Origin: Diadema setosum
Taxonomy: Eukaryota; Echinodermata; Echinoidea; Diadematoida; Diadematidae
Length of the DNA stretch: 64,000 nucleotides
Assembly: GCA_033980235.1 (NCBI GenBank)
Contig: CM067064.1
Span: 4,877,001-4,941,000 of the forward strand
Direction: 5' to 3'
Shown here in pieces: positions 1-11,202 of this stretch. The notes beneath the pieces are model-generated. The model was not told the DNA's origin. It searched no databases and was given only the letters and a program-made list of their open reading frames with translations. Numbering within the stretch: position 1 is the first letter of the stretch; each line of letters starts with the position of its first letter. The position numbers were made by a program, and so were the translations under genes.

Positions 1-200
1 TCTTCTCCTAAAGAATTACCATTTTGGGCCTGGGACAATAAATACGAAAACGGAAAAAATAACAATCTTTATCAAACTTAGAAACAAGCTGTACAAACCA
101 ATAAAACAGTAGTAAAGATAGTGACAAACAAGACAATAGTGTTTATAATTACTATAGGGGAATATTGTGTAAGTTATCCTTTTCTGATTATCAAATGTGT
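1..200 (-). other. 3' flank / probable 3' UTR of the two-span PPxY gene
   Basis: This stretch lies directly downstream of the stop codon at 203-201 on the minus strand. I see no AATAAA on the minus strand here, so the polyadenylation site is probably outside the window. No ORF worth calling. Confidence 0.4.
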
Positions 201-567
201 TTACGACCCTGAAGAGTCATCGGAATCTCCTCTTGGGTTAGGGTCACGTGATTGTTGTCTATTGTTCTCCTTGATGACGTCATCGTATGATGGCGGAGGC
301 TCCTGCGAAAAATAAGTCGAACTCGGCGCCGCGGGCAACGGAATGGTTGAGGTTGGGCTGGCAGGATCGCTTGGGCTGCCGGGCAGGATATCGGGCGACA
401 GGGCCTGATCACGTGACGTGCCGTCGACGGCGTCCATGCTGATCGCTACGTCCAAAGGTTGTGGTCGAGAGACGATGTCCGGTAGCCGTGGGGAAGTGGC
501 CATGGCCGTGGCGTAATCGGGCGGCCGGTCATCCTCTGTGAACCCGAGGTTTTCGTGCTCTCCGTAT
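201..567 (-). CDS. Exon 2 (last) of two-span membrane protein with two PPxY motifs
   Basis: This is the terminal coding exon of the gene whose first exon is 4530-4049. The acceptor is the AG at 569-568, preceded by a long pyrimidine tract. The first base completes a Gly codon begun by the last two bases of exon 1, so the phases agree. It encodes residues 161-282, all predicted cytoplasmic tail: low-complexity, Pro/Ser/Asp-rich and acidic at the end (DSDDSSGS). Two PPxY motifs are visible, PPDY at about 176-179 and PPSY at about 252-255, the second followed by DDV. Such motifs bind WW domains of Nedd4-type ubiquitin ligases in known proteins; that role here is inference. The stop is TGA or equivalent at 203-201. 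Confidence 0.75.
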
Positions 568-1165
568 CTATGGTGGTCGAAAAAGAAAGCAGAAAGAGGA
601 TACAGTAAATAAAATTAATTGTGCACGATGGGGCGATCACGATGAAGTTGGGATGCCGGGTATTCCGGGAAAACATTATTGGAAGGAAATCGTACCAAAA
701 CAAAAGTAACGGCATCTCATGTTCAGTTCAACTTCTGTTTAGTATATACTATCCTGCCGCTTCTTGAAAATTGCAAGTTGTGAAAATTGGCGTGACCTTA
801 GAGGACAACAACACTCATTAACAATAAATTCAAAATAATTCCATACTAAAGCTTGTAAACATTTTCTGTAATTGCATATTCGAACAGACACTATCATCAA
901 ATTCTTTCGAGATTATATGTCCCAATGTGACAGCTCATGTTTTATGTCGAGAAAAGACAGAAAGGAAAAAGCACAGATGGTTGAATTTCAAGGAGGAGGC
1001 ATTTCCACCAGCTACTGTCATGATGGGTACAGCGGAAAGGAAAGAATATTATTTTCATTCTGTGTTCAGAAGCGACGAATCCCTCGTAGGTGAAGCAACT
1101 GCTTCTCTAAGATCATATTAGAAGATAAGCTATAGTGAAATGAAGATTTCGAACATTAAACATTG

Positions 1166-1558
1166 TTAAAGGGATGGTATAGTTTTGGTTGAGACCTAAT
1201 TTCAGGTTTCTAACATTTTGGTGAGATAATGAGAAACCTCTTATGAAATATGAAAGAGCATTTAATTCTATGAGGAATTCAACGTTTATTTGATGAAAAT
1301 TGGTTTTAACATGGCTGAGATATCCAAACAAAAAGAGCGATTTTAATAAAGTGTGGGACCCACACTTTATTACGATCGCTTTGTTTTACTTTGTTTTTTG
1401 ATGTATCAGTCATTCCAAACCCAATTTTCATCAAATAAACTTTGAATTCCTCTTAAAATGGTATGTTCTGTACATTATATCATAAGTGTTTTCTTGGTAT
1501 CTCGCGAAAAGTTAAAAGCCCAATTCTCATCTCCGCCAATACTGTATCATCCCTTTAA
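1166..1558. mobile_element. MITE family A, copy 1 (TTAA-ended, palindromic)
   Basis: A 393-bp element beginning TTAAAGGGATGGTA and ending in the complementary CATCCCTTTAA-type terminus. The two halves are diverged inverted copies: TTTGATGAAAATTGGTTTT on the left mirrors a matching stretch on the right, and the centre carries GTGTGGGACCCACAC. Related copies lie at 8376-8788 and 43669-44058. It has no coding capacity. The TTAA at both ends looks like a target duplication of piggyBac type, which is inference. Confidence 0.8.
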
Positions 1559-1948
1559 CGTTAAAATCGAAGGAAAAAAGAAAAAGGAAGATGAGTCAGT
1601 TCAAAAAAAAAATCGACCAGAATAGATGGAAAATAGGCAGATAAAAGAAACAAAAAATACTAAAAGGCATGATGTGCCTATACCCAAAGAGGAACAAATA
1701 TTAGTGAAGAAAAGGCAGTGACTCGTCAAAAAAAAAGAAAGATCAAAACTGCCATTAATCTTTCTATACATCAGTATTGCCTGTAATAGTAAAAAGGCAC
1801 AAGTTGCTTTGCGATAAGAGTCGTATACCTTGTGTTAAATCACTAACCGTGTCCTATATTAGTTACATAAAACGCACAACTTGAGGGTTACGTCCTTTGC
1901 GCGTGAGTTTTTCCGACTATTTGTGTGTAATATTTACTATTGATGATA

Positions 1949-1983
1949 GGGGGGGGGGGGGAGGGGGAGGGGAGGGGGAGGGG
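1949..1983 (+). repeat. G-rich homopurine tract
   Basis: A run of about 12 G followed by GGGGA-type repeats in the PPxY gene intron. It is G-quadruplex-capable by simple pattern. Confidence 0.85.
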
Positions 1984-3157
1984 CGGTCGGTCACCAGTTA
2001 AATGGCAATTGTGTGCAAGGTACGTTTAGGCCTACATCCGATTCGCATCGTTCTGAGACTTTGGATCCTTCTTTTTGGCGCTTATACAAACGAACCTTAA
2101 AAGGGAAAATCAGATTCAGACGGTTTTTCCGAATATTTCCAAAAAGAGAGCGTTTTATGCTCATGCTTGAAAAATGGTAGCACCAGTGTGCAAGATTTTT
2201 GTCTTAATGCCTCTTTAAAGACATTGTTATCAATAGGAGAGAAAAAGGAATGACCGCTGTACTAGTAATTGTTATTTGCAGGGAGTGATATAGTAAAAGG
2301 TTGCTTATGCCCAAAGCTATAGGAGGGGTTGTGGGGATATGGTCTGCTGTCTGAACGTCACTAAAGTTTGTCACCTTCTTCATTACCAAAAAGGTCAGTT
2401 AGATTTCACCTTCTTTGACACCAATAGTTTTCAATTGAAATATCTCTTTTTTTGTCATAAAATCAATTTTTAGAAATATTTTGTTCGAAAATCACGATAT
2501 CAGACTTCAGTTTTTCATGAATCAAATAATATATTGTTGATGCGTGCAACTTTCGGGGTAAGGGGGACCAGTGAATATTTGGAAATTAAATAGAGCATGT
2601 TTGAACAGGAAATTTTGGCTGTAGACGACGCAATGTCGATATTTTGTATTCTTAGTTTGAAGCAAGAAGATGGAAGATTCATTATTCTGTCTAGACTTGA
2701 CAAACTGATGTTAGTTACTTTCATCATGGCCAATAAACACAGCAACTTCGTCGATACAAGAACAGTTTCCAGTGCTTAAGGTCCCATAGAATTTTCTTTG
2801 GCTCAATTCTTAATCGGCCTGCAATGTATTTTACGAATATGAATTTGCAGAATCGTGAAGCTGCTTCCCCGAAGTTCCCATTCTTGGTTCCTTGGCCCAT
2901 TTCACTGAGAAGTTCGCCATCATTATGAAGGTGCTATAACTGCAACTATACTGTGGCAACATCCCAGCAAAAACTTACTCGTTGCCATGGTAACTGAAAA
3001 ACAGTGCAGATGGTTGTAATTGTGGAACTCTCTTTCTCTAAGCAGCTGCATGGTTCACTGTCATTCCGATGACTTGCAAAATATGCACAAACTCTTTATG
3101 TATCTCCGTTCTGGAAATATCAGGTCCCTATTCCGTTACAGGTCTTGAGTGACAATA

Positions 3158-3292
3158 AGGCCCGAATTCACGAAGGTGGTACAATCTTTTTCCATTGTTT
3201 GAACTATGGTCTAAGTTTATTCCAGGTTTACAAATACCACGGTTTCAAATGTCCATGGTTTAAACTTGTACCACCTTCGTGAATTCGGGCCC
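3158..3292. mobile_element. Short TIR element (MITE) with 25-bp termini
   Basis: The left end reads GGCCCGAATTCACGAAGG and continues GTGGTACAA. The right end is its exact reverse complement over about 26 bp. The interior is about 80 bp and non-coding. Flanks are TAA-like on both sides, so a 2-3 bp target duplication is possible (PIF/Harbinger- or Tc1-like; uncertain). Confidence 0.8.
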
Positions 3293-3649
3293 TAATGTCA
3301 GAGTGTGCCTAGTTCTGTTTCTATAATTTATCTGCCCACAACACACGTACCTTTTATGATGCTATAGGAAAAAAATTGAATTAACGGTGTAAGCAAATTC
3401 CAACCGTATACAAGTTGTAACACATGTTTACTATTTATATTGTTATCATCATGTTTACTGATACCATGATTTTTATCATTATCATTCCCATTGCTATTGT
3501 TAACGTTACCACTAGGTATATCATGTTCAGTTTATTTTTTTCCCATCAAGCAAAAAAATGAAAAAAAGTATAACACAATATAAAACATGCCTAAGACAAT
3601 CACATATTAGTTCGATTACTTTCAGCCAATGAAAAAGAAATACAAAACT

Positions 3650-3909
3650 CTTCCCCCTACCCTTCCCTATTTCTCTCTTTCTCTATTCCCTATTCTATCC
3701 AGAGTAGGTAAGCATATAGTCTCCATACCGTCAAGCCTCGGCTTATTTTGGAGACCCTTCTGTTTAAGTTCTATAATCTGTTTGTATTTGTTTTGTATAA
3801 TTGTACTAAACACTATGTGTCGATATACTGTTTGTCATAAATGACATGTACGTAATCATATCTGATGTAACGGAATTAAGCAGAAATAAATCAAATCAAA
3901 TCAAATCAA
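3650..3909 (+). mobile_element. LINE 3' end with AAATC tail
   Basis: A non-coding stretch ending in GCAGAAATAAATC followed by several AAATC units. This resembles the 3' UTR and short tandem tail of CR1/L2-type non-LTR retrotransposons. The 5' limit is unclear and no reverse transcriptase sequence remains. Confidence 0.5.
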
Positions 3910-3954
3910 AAGTGAATCGCATATATATATAATGAGATATGATATATCTGTTGT

Positions 3955-4025
3955 CATTATTATCATCATTATCATCATTATCATCATCATCATCATCACC
4001 ACGACCACCACCATCATCATCATCA
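3955..4025 (+). repeat. ATC/ATT microsatellite
   Basis: Imperfect trinucleotide repeats (ATC, ATT, ACC) just inside the 5' end of the PPxY gene intron, about 25 bases from its donor site. Confidence 0.9.
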
Positions 4026-4048
4026 AATGACAACGATAATTATCTCAC

Positions 4049-4530
4049 CCTGCATTTCCTGTAACTTCGATGGTCTGTCCTCTTTGGTTGTTGGTCGTGG
4101 GCACGTTTGACCCAAAGCACTGATTGGCGATAATGCCCCTTATAATGTCTATTGTGACGAACAATCCTCCCACTGCTATGAGGACAACCCCAAATTTAAA
4201 GAACAGCGTGTCGGGCAAAGGAAACATGATCAAGAGGAAGAGTCCGACTAACATGGCGCAGACAGCAAGGAGGCGAATTTTTAGCCAATATTTGGCGGGA
4301 ACCACCCAGCAGAAGTGATCGTTCGACATGCATGCCCTGCCGCCGTGTCTCGAGCGGAAATCTGAGCAGCAACACCGCCATGCTGACGGCGCTGGTGGCG
4401 ACTCTTCTTCTGAGCTCGCTGGTGCGGCGTTTGTAGCGAGGACGGTTGCCGCAGTGTGAGTTGACTCGGTGGTCGAGTGGCTCTCTTCGAGGTTGGAAGA
4501 CACGGTACTTTCCCCTGTAGACGCCGTCAT
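4049..4530 (-). CDS. Exon 1 of two-span membrane protein with PPxY tail
   Basis: This first coding exon starts at ATG 4530-4528 and ends at a good donor (GTGAGA from 4048). It encodes residues 1-160 plus two bases of codon 161. Residues 1-50 are Ser/Thr/Glu-rich and look disordered. A Cys-rich juxtamembrane patch follows (WRCCC at 51-55, further Cys at 67 and 74). Two hydrophobic segments lie at about 85-104 and 109-134, joined by a short PLPDT turn, so both termini are probably on the same, likely cytoplasmic, side. Joined to exon 2 the protein is 282 residues. The layout of two close spans plus a PPxY tail resembles small adaptors such as TMEM171/TMEM174 or NDFIP-like proteins, but I do not recognise a specific orthologue. 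A role in recruiting ubiquitin ligases at membranes is inference. Confidence 0.75.
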
Positions 4531-5835
4531 GATTAACTTCAGAACCTATAACTTGTCCCTTCTTCGAAGTATCTACAAAAAGTATTCCTGTACGATTCGT
4601 GTCATCTGTCTGGTCTCATGAAACAGGATTATTTCGTATTATTCACAATTGCTTTCAGTGGCTTCCTCGTGGCCGTTAATGCCGGTAATGCGCCATGAGG
4701 AAGTTTGCACAACCGTCATGACAAAAATAATATCATAAAAGTTTGGCAAAAGGCAACTGTCATGCTCCATGAAGCACAGTCACTATTGTGCAAAGTGGAA
4801 AAAACACTTCACTTCACGACCTCGATTTCTACCGTATTCCACAGCATTGTCACAGTAAATGATGAGATACTTGTTTAATAAACAGCCAACAGCGTTATGT
4901 ATGATTTGGGTCTTCACTGTTTACCTTACCAGACGTGCAGCGGACCACCCCATACCAGGTTACTTTAGACGATTAAACTTACTGATAAGCAAAGGTAAAG
5001 TTCCAAGGTTCGATTCCAGGCTGTTTTATTTGTTAACAATTACGTAATTATAATCATTTCTTTTTTGCTTTTCAATGTTTGTCAAGGTTACACAAGGCCC
5101 TCTGTCTGAGTCCGATCGTTTGTTAAAATGACGTGGAAACTTAATTTATTTGCCTAAATTCATATTCATTGTTATAGGAGCTTTACGTTTAAACACAGCC
5201 AAGGACAACAGCGTAGCGTTCCGTGTTCTTGACAGAAAGATAATTATTGATTAATGTTTATATCAAGGTGATGAGTATACGCAACCAAGACAAAATGCTT
5301 TTAAGACCTGAATGATATATATTATAAAACTACTAGTACTATTTATTGCTGGTGTAAAATCGTTTATAATCATTAGAGCAAGTGTAATTGATTAAAATAG
5401 TTCGTCTGGATTATTTAATCGTAAAGTGTTTATTTCTGGTTATGGCAAAGCAATTCATAATCATACCCGATAAAACAGTGATGAAGTGATTATCATAATT
5501 CTGTACCAAACAGTCAAGTCATTTTCTAAATCAAAAGGAAAAGTTTCCACTCGAAGTTTCCCAAACCATACTACGGCACAGTGAATATTCCTTTCACATT
5601 TTGTTAAAACAGTGTAAGTAAGACTACAATGACAATCATCACAACTTTAGAGGGGCGGCGAAAGGAATTAACCCATCTTATTAAAGTTGTTCTTCGTACC
5701 TCGCCCACAAAAGTTGGTTACTAATATGTGGTTATAATACATTTCTACGGCTACTATTCGGTTCCACAATCAGACAATAATCCTAACTTCTCGTTAGGAA
5801 TAGAGGGCGCTACTGCTCTAGGAAGAGTCTTTGCC
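4531..5835. other. Intergenic sequence upstream of the PPxY gene
   Basis: Contains the presumed 5' UTR and promoter of the minus-strand gene. A box-B-like GGTTCGATTCC at 5007-5017 has no convincing tRNA fold around it. Nothing else is supported. Confidence 0.5.
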
Positions 5836-6039
5836 ACTGATCTCCCCTCTAACTGGATGTGCTGAGCGGTCCGTTGATTGGAAGCCGCTGCGTTCTGTTG
5901 TCCGCCATGTTTGTTCCCCCAAGAAGAGCGCGATCTCTTTGCTGACATACACTGGACATGTTGTGACGGAGCTGCCTGCAAACTCTCGGAAATCTTCATG
6001 GAAAATAAAATGTAACAACGTTGGAAAACATTCAATCTA

Positions 6040-6480
6040 TCCCTCCCATCTCTTCTCAAATCCATATTTACATATTTACTCTACTTTTCTTTTTATTCTC
6101 TGTAGATCTTTTCTGTTTTCTCCCCATCATCACATATCTCTATCTCGTGCGGTCGATTGCTCTTTTTTCACGTAAATAATCATACTGTTAGGTTTTTTTT
6201 TTTTAGTCATCTTCTCACTCTCCATCCGTCTCCCTTTCTTCAGATTAATACATGTATATCCCTTTCAATATCTATCTCTCTCTTCTCTCCTTAATCCATA
6301 TCACTCCCTCTTCTTCCCCAGCCTCATGTCTTTCTTCTCTCTCTCTCTCCCCTATCCCTCTCTCATCCACTTCAAACTCTTTCTTCCCCAATCAATCTCT
6401 ACCTTTCTTCCCTCCCACCCAACCCCCACTCTCTTTCTTTCTCTACCTCTCTCTCTCCCTAACCCTCCCTTTCCCAAAAC
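6040..6480 (+). repeat. Pyrimidine-rich (CT/CCT) low-complexity tract
   Basis: Over 400 bases dominated by C and T with tetramer-like CTCT and CCCT runs. ORFs here are low-complexity artefacts. Confidence 0.8.
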
Positions 6481-6508
6481 AAACTGTTTACAGTTTCGTT
6501 TTAGTCAC

Positions 6509-6569
6509 TCTTTTCTCTGTTCCTACGGTCATCCCGATTGGTACAACCAAATGCAGCGCATGACGGCAT
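6509..6569 (-). CDS. Possible first exon of a THAP-type zinc-finger protein (partial)
   Basis: From ATG 6569-6567 the minus strand reads MPSCAAFGCTNRDDRRNREK, which matches the start of THAP domains: Met-Pro, then a C-x4-C pair (Cys4, Cys9) and the CTNR block. The family needs a later C-x2-H pair and a central Trp to bind zinc and DNA, and I could not find these downstream. The ORF stops at 6501 unless it is spliced; a GTGACT donor-like site begins at 6508. It may be a first exon, a relic of a P-element/THAP9-like transposase, or a pseudogene fragment. Its position inside an inverted repeat makes a transposon origin worth considering. Confidence 0.4.
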
Positions 6570-6763
6570 CTTCAACTTCTCATTACATGACACATCCACT
6601 TGAAAAATGGAGTAAATGATCGGCGTGATTAGCGTGTACTTTTCTCCGTCTCCGGATTCGCTTTTGGGGGAACAGACATGGCGACTGTACAACTTCCGGT
6701 GACTTCCGCGTGGAATAGGCCAATCACTGCACGTCCGCACATCCAGATAGAGGGGAGATCAGT

Positions 6764-7372
6764 AGTCTTTGCTGCTTTGAAAACGGAGTTTTCATATACC
6801 GAGAATACAGGCCTATATCTGTATATGAGTGGATGGGCTTGGCATAACCAACTATAGCGTACAGCTATTATGTTTGTCTCTTTGTCTGTTTGTTTGTTTA
6901 CGATGAGACGGTTTGCACAGTGCAGGCATCTATCAACCAAGTCCAGTAAATCACGTTTGTGGATAAGTAGGCCTACAGTTATTCTACAGAATATTTTACT
7001 AATCTTCGTTGGTTTGTTGGTTGAATAAAGACAAATCTACCATATTTTTATGAGCCTTAAAAAATCAATACGATCATTTGTGCCAGCTGAAGTCTTATCA
7101 CCAGCTTCTAAATCTCTATACATATAACTTTTTCATATAATGGCAATATATTTCAGAAGAATAAGTCTTCTGTTTTTCCGGAATTTCTGCAGCAATAATA
7201 CACCCCTCCCCCCGATTTGTGCACAAGCGGTAGCAAGCCTACTTGTATACGTTGAGGGCCACTGTAAATTTATGGATAACCGTGAATCTTATTCCACATT
7301 ATTTCCTTCGAAAACAAAAATATATAACTGAAGACTTGTACATGACGATAATCGGATTCCTAAGCTCAAGAG
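6764..7372. other. Intergenic sequence
   Basis: AT-rich, with scattered short ORFs and no recognisable domain, repeat or RNA gene. Confidence 0.4.
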
Positions 7373-7495
7373 ATGGACACTAGAGTGGACAAGGTCCACG
7401 AACTGGACATCAGCTAATGTACACTGGTTATACGGTCCACGAGCTAGACACCAGACAAATAGGACCCATGAGATCGACACTAGTAGGCAAATAAA
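7373..7495. repeat. Degenerate copies of the GAGTTCGACAC-type fold-back repeat
   Basis: Contains spaced units such as GTCCACGAACTGGACA, GTCCACGAGCTAGACACC and CCCATGAGATCGACAC, followed by GGCAAATAAAG. The last unit closely matches the arms of the element at 32572-32820, so this is an older, partial relative. Confidence 0.6.
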
Positions 7496-8375
7496 GGACT
7501 CAATATCAATTCTAAAGTTTACAATGAAGCAGTTCCCTGCATTCGATTCATTTTTCTAACTTATGATTGAAATTGAACATCCATTTGAATATAACACAGG
7601 TAACAAAAATAACAATATGTTCATGTCTACATGAAAAGAGACAGATATAGTCAGAAGCATTTGTTACATTCGGCGAAAAAGTGTAAATCTGTTCGAAACG
7701 AATTCAATGAAGATGCAATTGTGATGTCTATTCCAAAGGGAGTTCTATTCATAGCAGTTAATGACCCATGGAGTGCACAATTTGTTGTTGATGTTGGTTT
7801 TATTATTTTATGTGTCGACACCAGGATGTTATTAGGCAGTAGGGGAATTCCACCTCTTTCTCTGCCACTTCTTCCGTATGGCAGTTGAATCAGGCATGCA
7901 GGTGGAACTGGTTGAATGTGTTATGTTTGTTCGCAGAGTTGCACAATAGACGGTGGATTCTCAATTCAGTACTCTGCCTTTTATTACGTCACGGGAACCA
8001 GAATTGTGTTTCAATAGAACCACTCACCCATGAAGAGCAGTAAATATTAGTCTCACCTTATTCGTTTTGAAGCAGTGTACTCAGAACAGTGTTAAGTATT
8101 TACATGCGTATTATGGTCACCAGATTGCTTCTTCAAATACAAACTTAAAGGTGTGCACATCCTTTGTATAAGCCTAAAGGGTTTGGAGACGCACACATTT
8201 AATGTAATAGTTTTATGTGAGGTGAACTACCAGGTAAACCAAAGAAGTGGAGAAAGTCAGAGTAACAACGCTGAAATTCGTTCCAGCTTTCACCACATTC
8301 CATATATATTCTATCCACTTCTGTATGAACAGAAACCAGTTTGAGGTAAATCTTGCCTGGCTCTAATAACACGAT
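7496..8375. other. Intergenic sequence
   Basis: An 85-codon ORF at 7631-7888 shows no recognisable domain. Nothing else is supported. Confidence 0.4.
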
Positions 8376-8788
8376 TTAAAGAGATGGTATACTATTGGTT
8401 GAGATGACAATTAAGCTTTGAACTTTTGCGATATACCTAGAAACCACTGAATGAAATGTTAAAAAGCATATAATTCTGAGAGGAATTCAAAGTTTCTTTG
8501 ATGAAAATCAGTTTTGAAATGGCTGAAATATATAAAAAAAAAGGTAAAACAAAGCGGCTTTAATAAAGGTGGGTCCCACCTTTCATATGACTGCTTCATT
8601 TTGGATATCTCAGTCATTTAAAAAACCAATTTTTGTCAAATACATTTTGAATTCCTCTTAGATGATTTTATGCTCTTTTACATTTCATAAGAAGTTTGTC
8701 ATTCCTCCATCGGAAAAAAAATCATCATAAAAAAAAACAACGTTGAAAACTTCAAACCCCATGTCAACGAAACTGTACCACCCCTTTC
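8376..8788. mobile_element. MITE family A, copy 2
   Basis: Begins TTAAAGAGATGGTATA and ends near CCACCCCTTT. It shares the internal blocks of copies 1 and 3: GAAAATCAGTTTTGAAATGG, a GGTGGGTCCCACC centre and the mirrored TGAATTCCTCTTA. An A-rich expansion lies near the right end. The right terminal TTAA is mutated to TTCA. Confidence 0.8.
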
Positions 8789-8910
8789 AGCTCAATTTCG
8801 AATGGCGTTTACGAACGTGGTTTGACAAGCGTTTATCTAAACATCATGTAATCTCGATTCGAATGTCGTCACTGCGGAGCTGCTTTGAGCCGTTCGACCC
8901 GGAAAGTAGA

Positions 8911-9050
8911 CCAGGGTCCCGTTATCAGTGACAACTGCCACTTTTCTTTGACAAATTTGCTTTCAGACAATCAGATGCAAGGATTGCAGTAGCTTATAAC
9001 AACTATCATAACTTCTCATTGATAACAAGGTTTATGAAACGGGGCCCAGG
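8911..9050. mobile_element. MITE family B, copy 1 (CCWGGGYCCCGTT termini)
   Basis: A 140-bp element with left end CCAGGGTCCCGTTATCA. The right end reads, as its complement, CCTGGGCCCCGTTTCAT. The interior is AT-rich and non-coding. A second member with the same ends lies at 10956-11080. Confidence 0.65.
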
Positions 9051-10676
9051 TCAACTGAGGCGCGCGCTATTTTGTCCACGGCCTTAATCTCAGGCTGCGT
9101 ATAGCCATTCTTTACTCAGAGTTTGGCGTCGGGGTTTTCCCAGTCTATTGTTGTACCTCACCCTATATTGACCTCCTCAACCCACCTACCCCAACCACTG
9201 CCACCTTTAGCACGCTTCGGTAGTTCCATATTAATCCATTGCAAAATAGAGGATTGGTCTGTTCTAACAAACTTGTCTCAGAGCAGCACTGAGCTCGCAG
9301 AAACCCTTGTCATGCAGCAGTAGCAGAATCTTTCCACCTCCCTGGTATCACAGCCTACCAAAGCTCCGGAACTCTCGTCGATTTTTGATGAATCATTAAA
9401 CTCAGGTTTGCAAATTTCATTCACGCCTTAATATCGTGGGGAAGGCATATCTTGGGTTGATGACAACATAATCATAAGAGTAGCAGATCTCCGCAAGTGC
9501 TGTGCTCGCAAGACTCTGAAAACCAGGTCTGCCCCGATTCTACAGCGTTCACTGTATGCAATGCATACATATAAATAATGCAATTTTATGCGTGTTCATA
9601 TACGATACCGGTCTCGCTCTTGGTGAGTTAAAGAACATGTGCGAGGATCATGGGGTACATTAAATGTGTGATACATAGGTCTATATATATATACAGTTGC
9701 TTAACTAATTCATCGTTTCAGCAAGGAGCTCCTTGGTTTCAGAAAGCGGAGGTATATACATTGTAGATGACTTTCACCCACTCTGAGTGAGGTGCGCTTC
9801 CGTCGTATTGCACATAAATCTACCAAACCTTGATACATTTTGATTTCTGTCAAATCTGTTTTGAATGCGTTTGAAGAAAAAGATGTTAACGAGATTAATA
9901 TAATTAATTGGGCTCCCTAAAGATACCACTCCCTATTATGTCTCTGCAGATATTATATATTACAACCATGTACCCTATACGTGATCTACAATCTGCGCTT
10001 TGGGTGTGGGGTGTTACTTTTTGGTCATCTTTCTGAGCACCAGCCAACGAGGGATTTAATTCAGGTTACTCTATAGAGACATGGATGTCTCTGGTTTTTA
10101 TGGTTCCCATTGGGGCGTGCTGGAAGAAAGTCGGAAGATCTGGTCTGAATTCATATCTTTTTTTTTAAGTTTGGTTCAATACATGTGTCGTCATTTCTGG
10201 ATAAGAACACTATAAGCCCAACAATTTGTGATGTCACAGTAGGACAACAATAGAAAGAAAATATCAAGAGAATGCTACATGTTTGAGATTTCCAGTAGAA
10301 GAGTACTTGACCTAGCTGCTTCAAAAGGTATGATAATGATATTACCCTTAACAGTGTGTCAGTAACGAGTCAAGGAACTGTGTACGTCTTATTAAAGATG
10401 ACTTTGTGGAATTCTTCTTGTATTTTCTACGACAGTTTCCAGTTCTCACTAAGCTACTGAAAATGTATTTCAATATAAATTTTCTGAGAGCTCAATCTTC
10501 AATTGTTTAGTCAACTCTTTTGACTTTTGTATTGACATGTCCTACAATATCTGCCTTTATTTCAAACCACATTTCGTTTCTCATCATATTTGGGTTTTCA
10601 AGGTGCAGTTATCAATGTCATAATAACTATTATTTGGTCTTATTTACCCACAGTAGGGTCTTCAGGGTTAACACTG
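9051..10676. other. Intergenic sequence
   Basis: 1.6 kb without a recognisable gene or RNA. Short ORFs here are non-homologous in appearance. Confidence 0.4.
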
Positions 10677-10708
10677 CTTTTAGGCGAATGACGTCATTCG
10701 CCTAAAAG
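10677..10708. repeat. Perfect 32-bp palindrome centred on TGACGTCA
   Basis: Two 16-base arms (CTTTTAGGCGAATGAC and complement) meet with no spacer. The centre is TGACGTCA, the full cyclic-AMP response element. It lies about 500 bp upstream of the MS4A-like start codon. Confidence 0.9.
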
Positions 10709-10955
10709 AAAAAAACAAAAACAAAAACGGTGAACGCGTTAAACGTATACGAGATTTACCTGCGTCTTCATTACATCTTATTATGTTTATCACATTGTTG
10801 TACCGATTTCGTGACATTATCTGAATATATGAACATTTCTTTGTATACCTAATTATTTTGTTGGAAATGAAAATCAACTTGAACTTGATTCCTGTATATT
10901 GATACGACTTGCAGAGAATGAAGAATATGCGCACTTCGTTCGATAGAATTAATGT

Positions 10956-11080
10956 CCTGGGCCCCGTTTTATCAAACGATATAATTGATTATAAATTTCC
11001 TTTCCACACAGGCTGCCATAGACTCACAGTAGAAATCAACTATATAATCAATTATAACTCTTCATAAAACAGGGCCCTGG
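10956..11080. mobile_element. MITE family B, copy 2
   Basis: A 125-bp element. The left end is CCTGGGCCCCGTTTTATCA and the right end is the complement of CCAGGGCCCTGTTTTATGA. Inner arms repeat TATAATTGATTATA in both orientations. It ends about 120 bp upstream of the MS4A-like start codon. Confidence 0.75.
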
Positions 11081-11202
11081 AGTACCAGTCCACTATAGGA
11101 ATTAATATGATTGTTATCATGGTTTTAAATTACTTATTAATGTCATAAAACAAAAGATGATAACAAGGAACGTATCCTAATTCGCTCTAGGGCAACTTTA
11201 CC

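Larger units (their letters stand above)
568..4048 (-). other. Intron of the two-span PPxY gene
   Basis: A 3.5-kb intron bounded by GTGAG (from 4048) and AG (to 568) on the minus strand. It holds a TTAA-ended MITE (1166-1558), a purine-rich G tract (1949-1983), a short TIR element (3158-3292), a LINE 3' tail (3650-3909) and an ATC microsatellite (3955-4025). The remaining sequence shows no coding signal. Confidence 0.7.
5836..6763. repeat. Imperfect inverted repeat flanking a THAP-like exon
   Basis: The left arm (5836-5922) begins ACTGATCTCCCCTCTA and runs inward to a GCCATGTTTGTTCCCCC block. The right arm (6664-6763) is its diverged reverse complement, with one indel of about 15 bp. The arms are about 90-100 bp and the total span is 928 bp. 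Between them lie a pyrimidine-rich tract and the start of a THAP-domain ORF. It could be a small DNA transposon or a local inverted duplication of a 5' region. Confidence 0.6.

Noticed and set aside
4941..5030. tRNA-like segment with a perfect B box GGTTCGATTCC
   Set aside because: No matching A box, T stem or acceptor stem could be drawn around it.
5754..6065. Minus-strand ORFs as the missing THAP second exon
   Set aside because: No FHxFP, central Trp or C-x2-H pattern of the THAP domain could be found in any frame.
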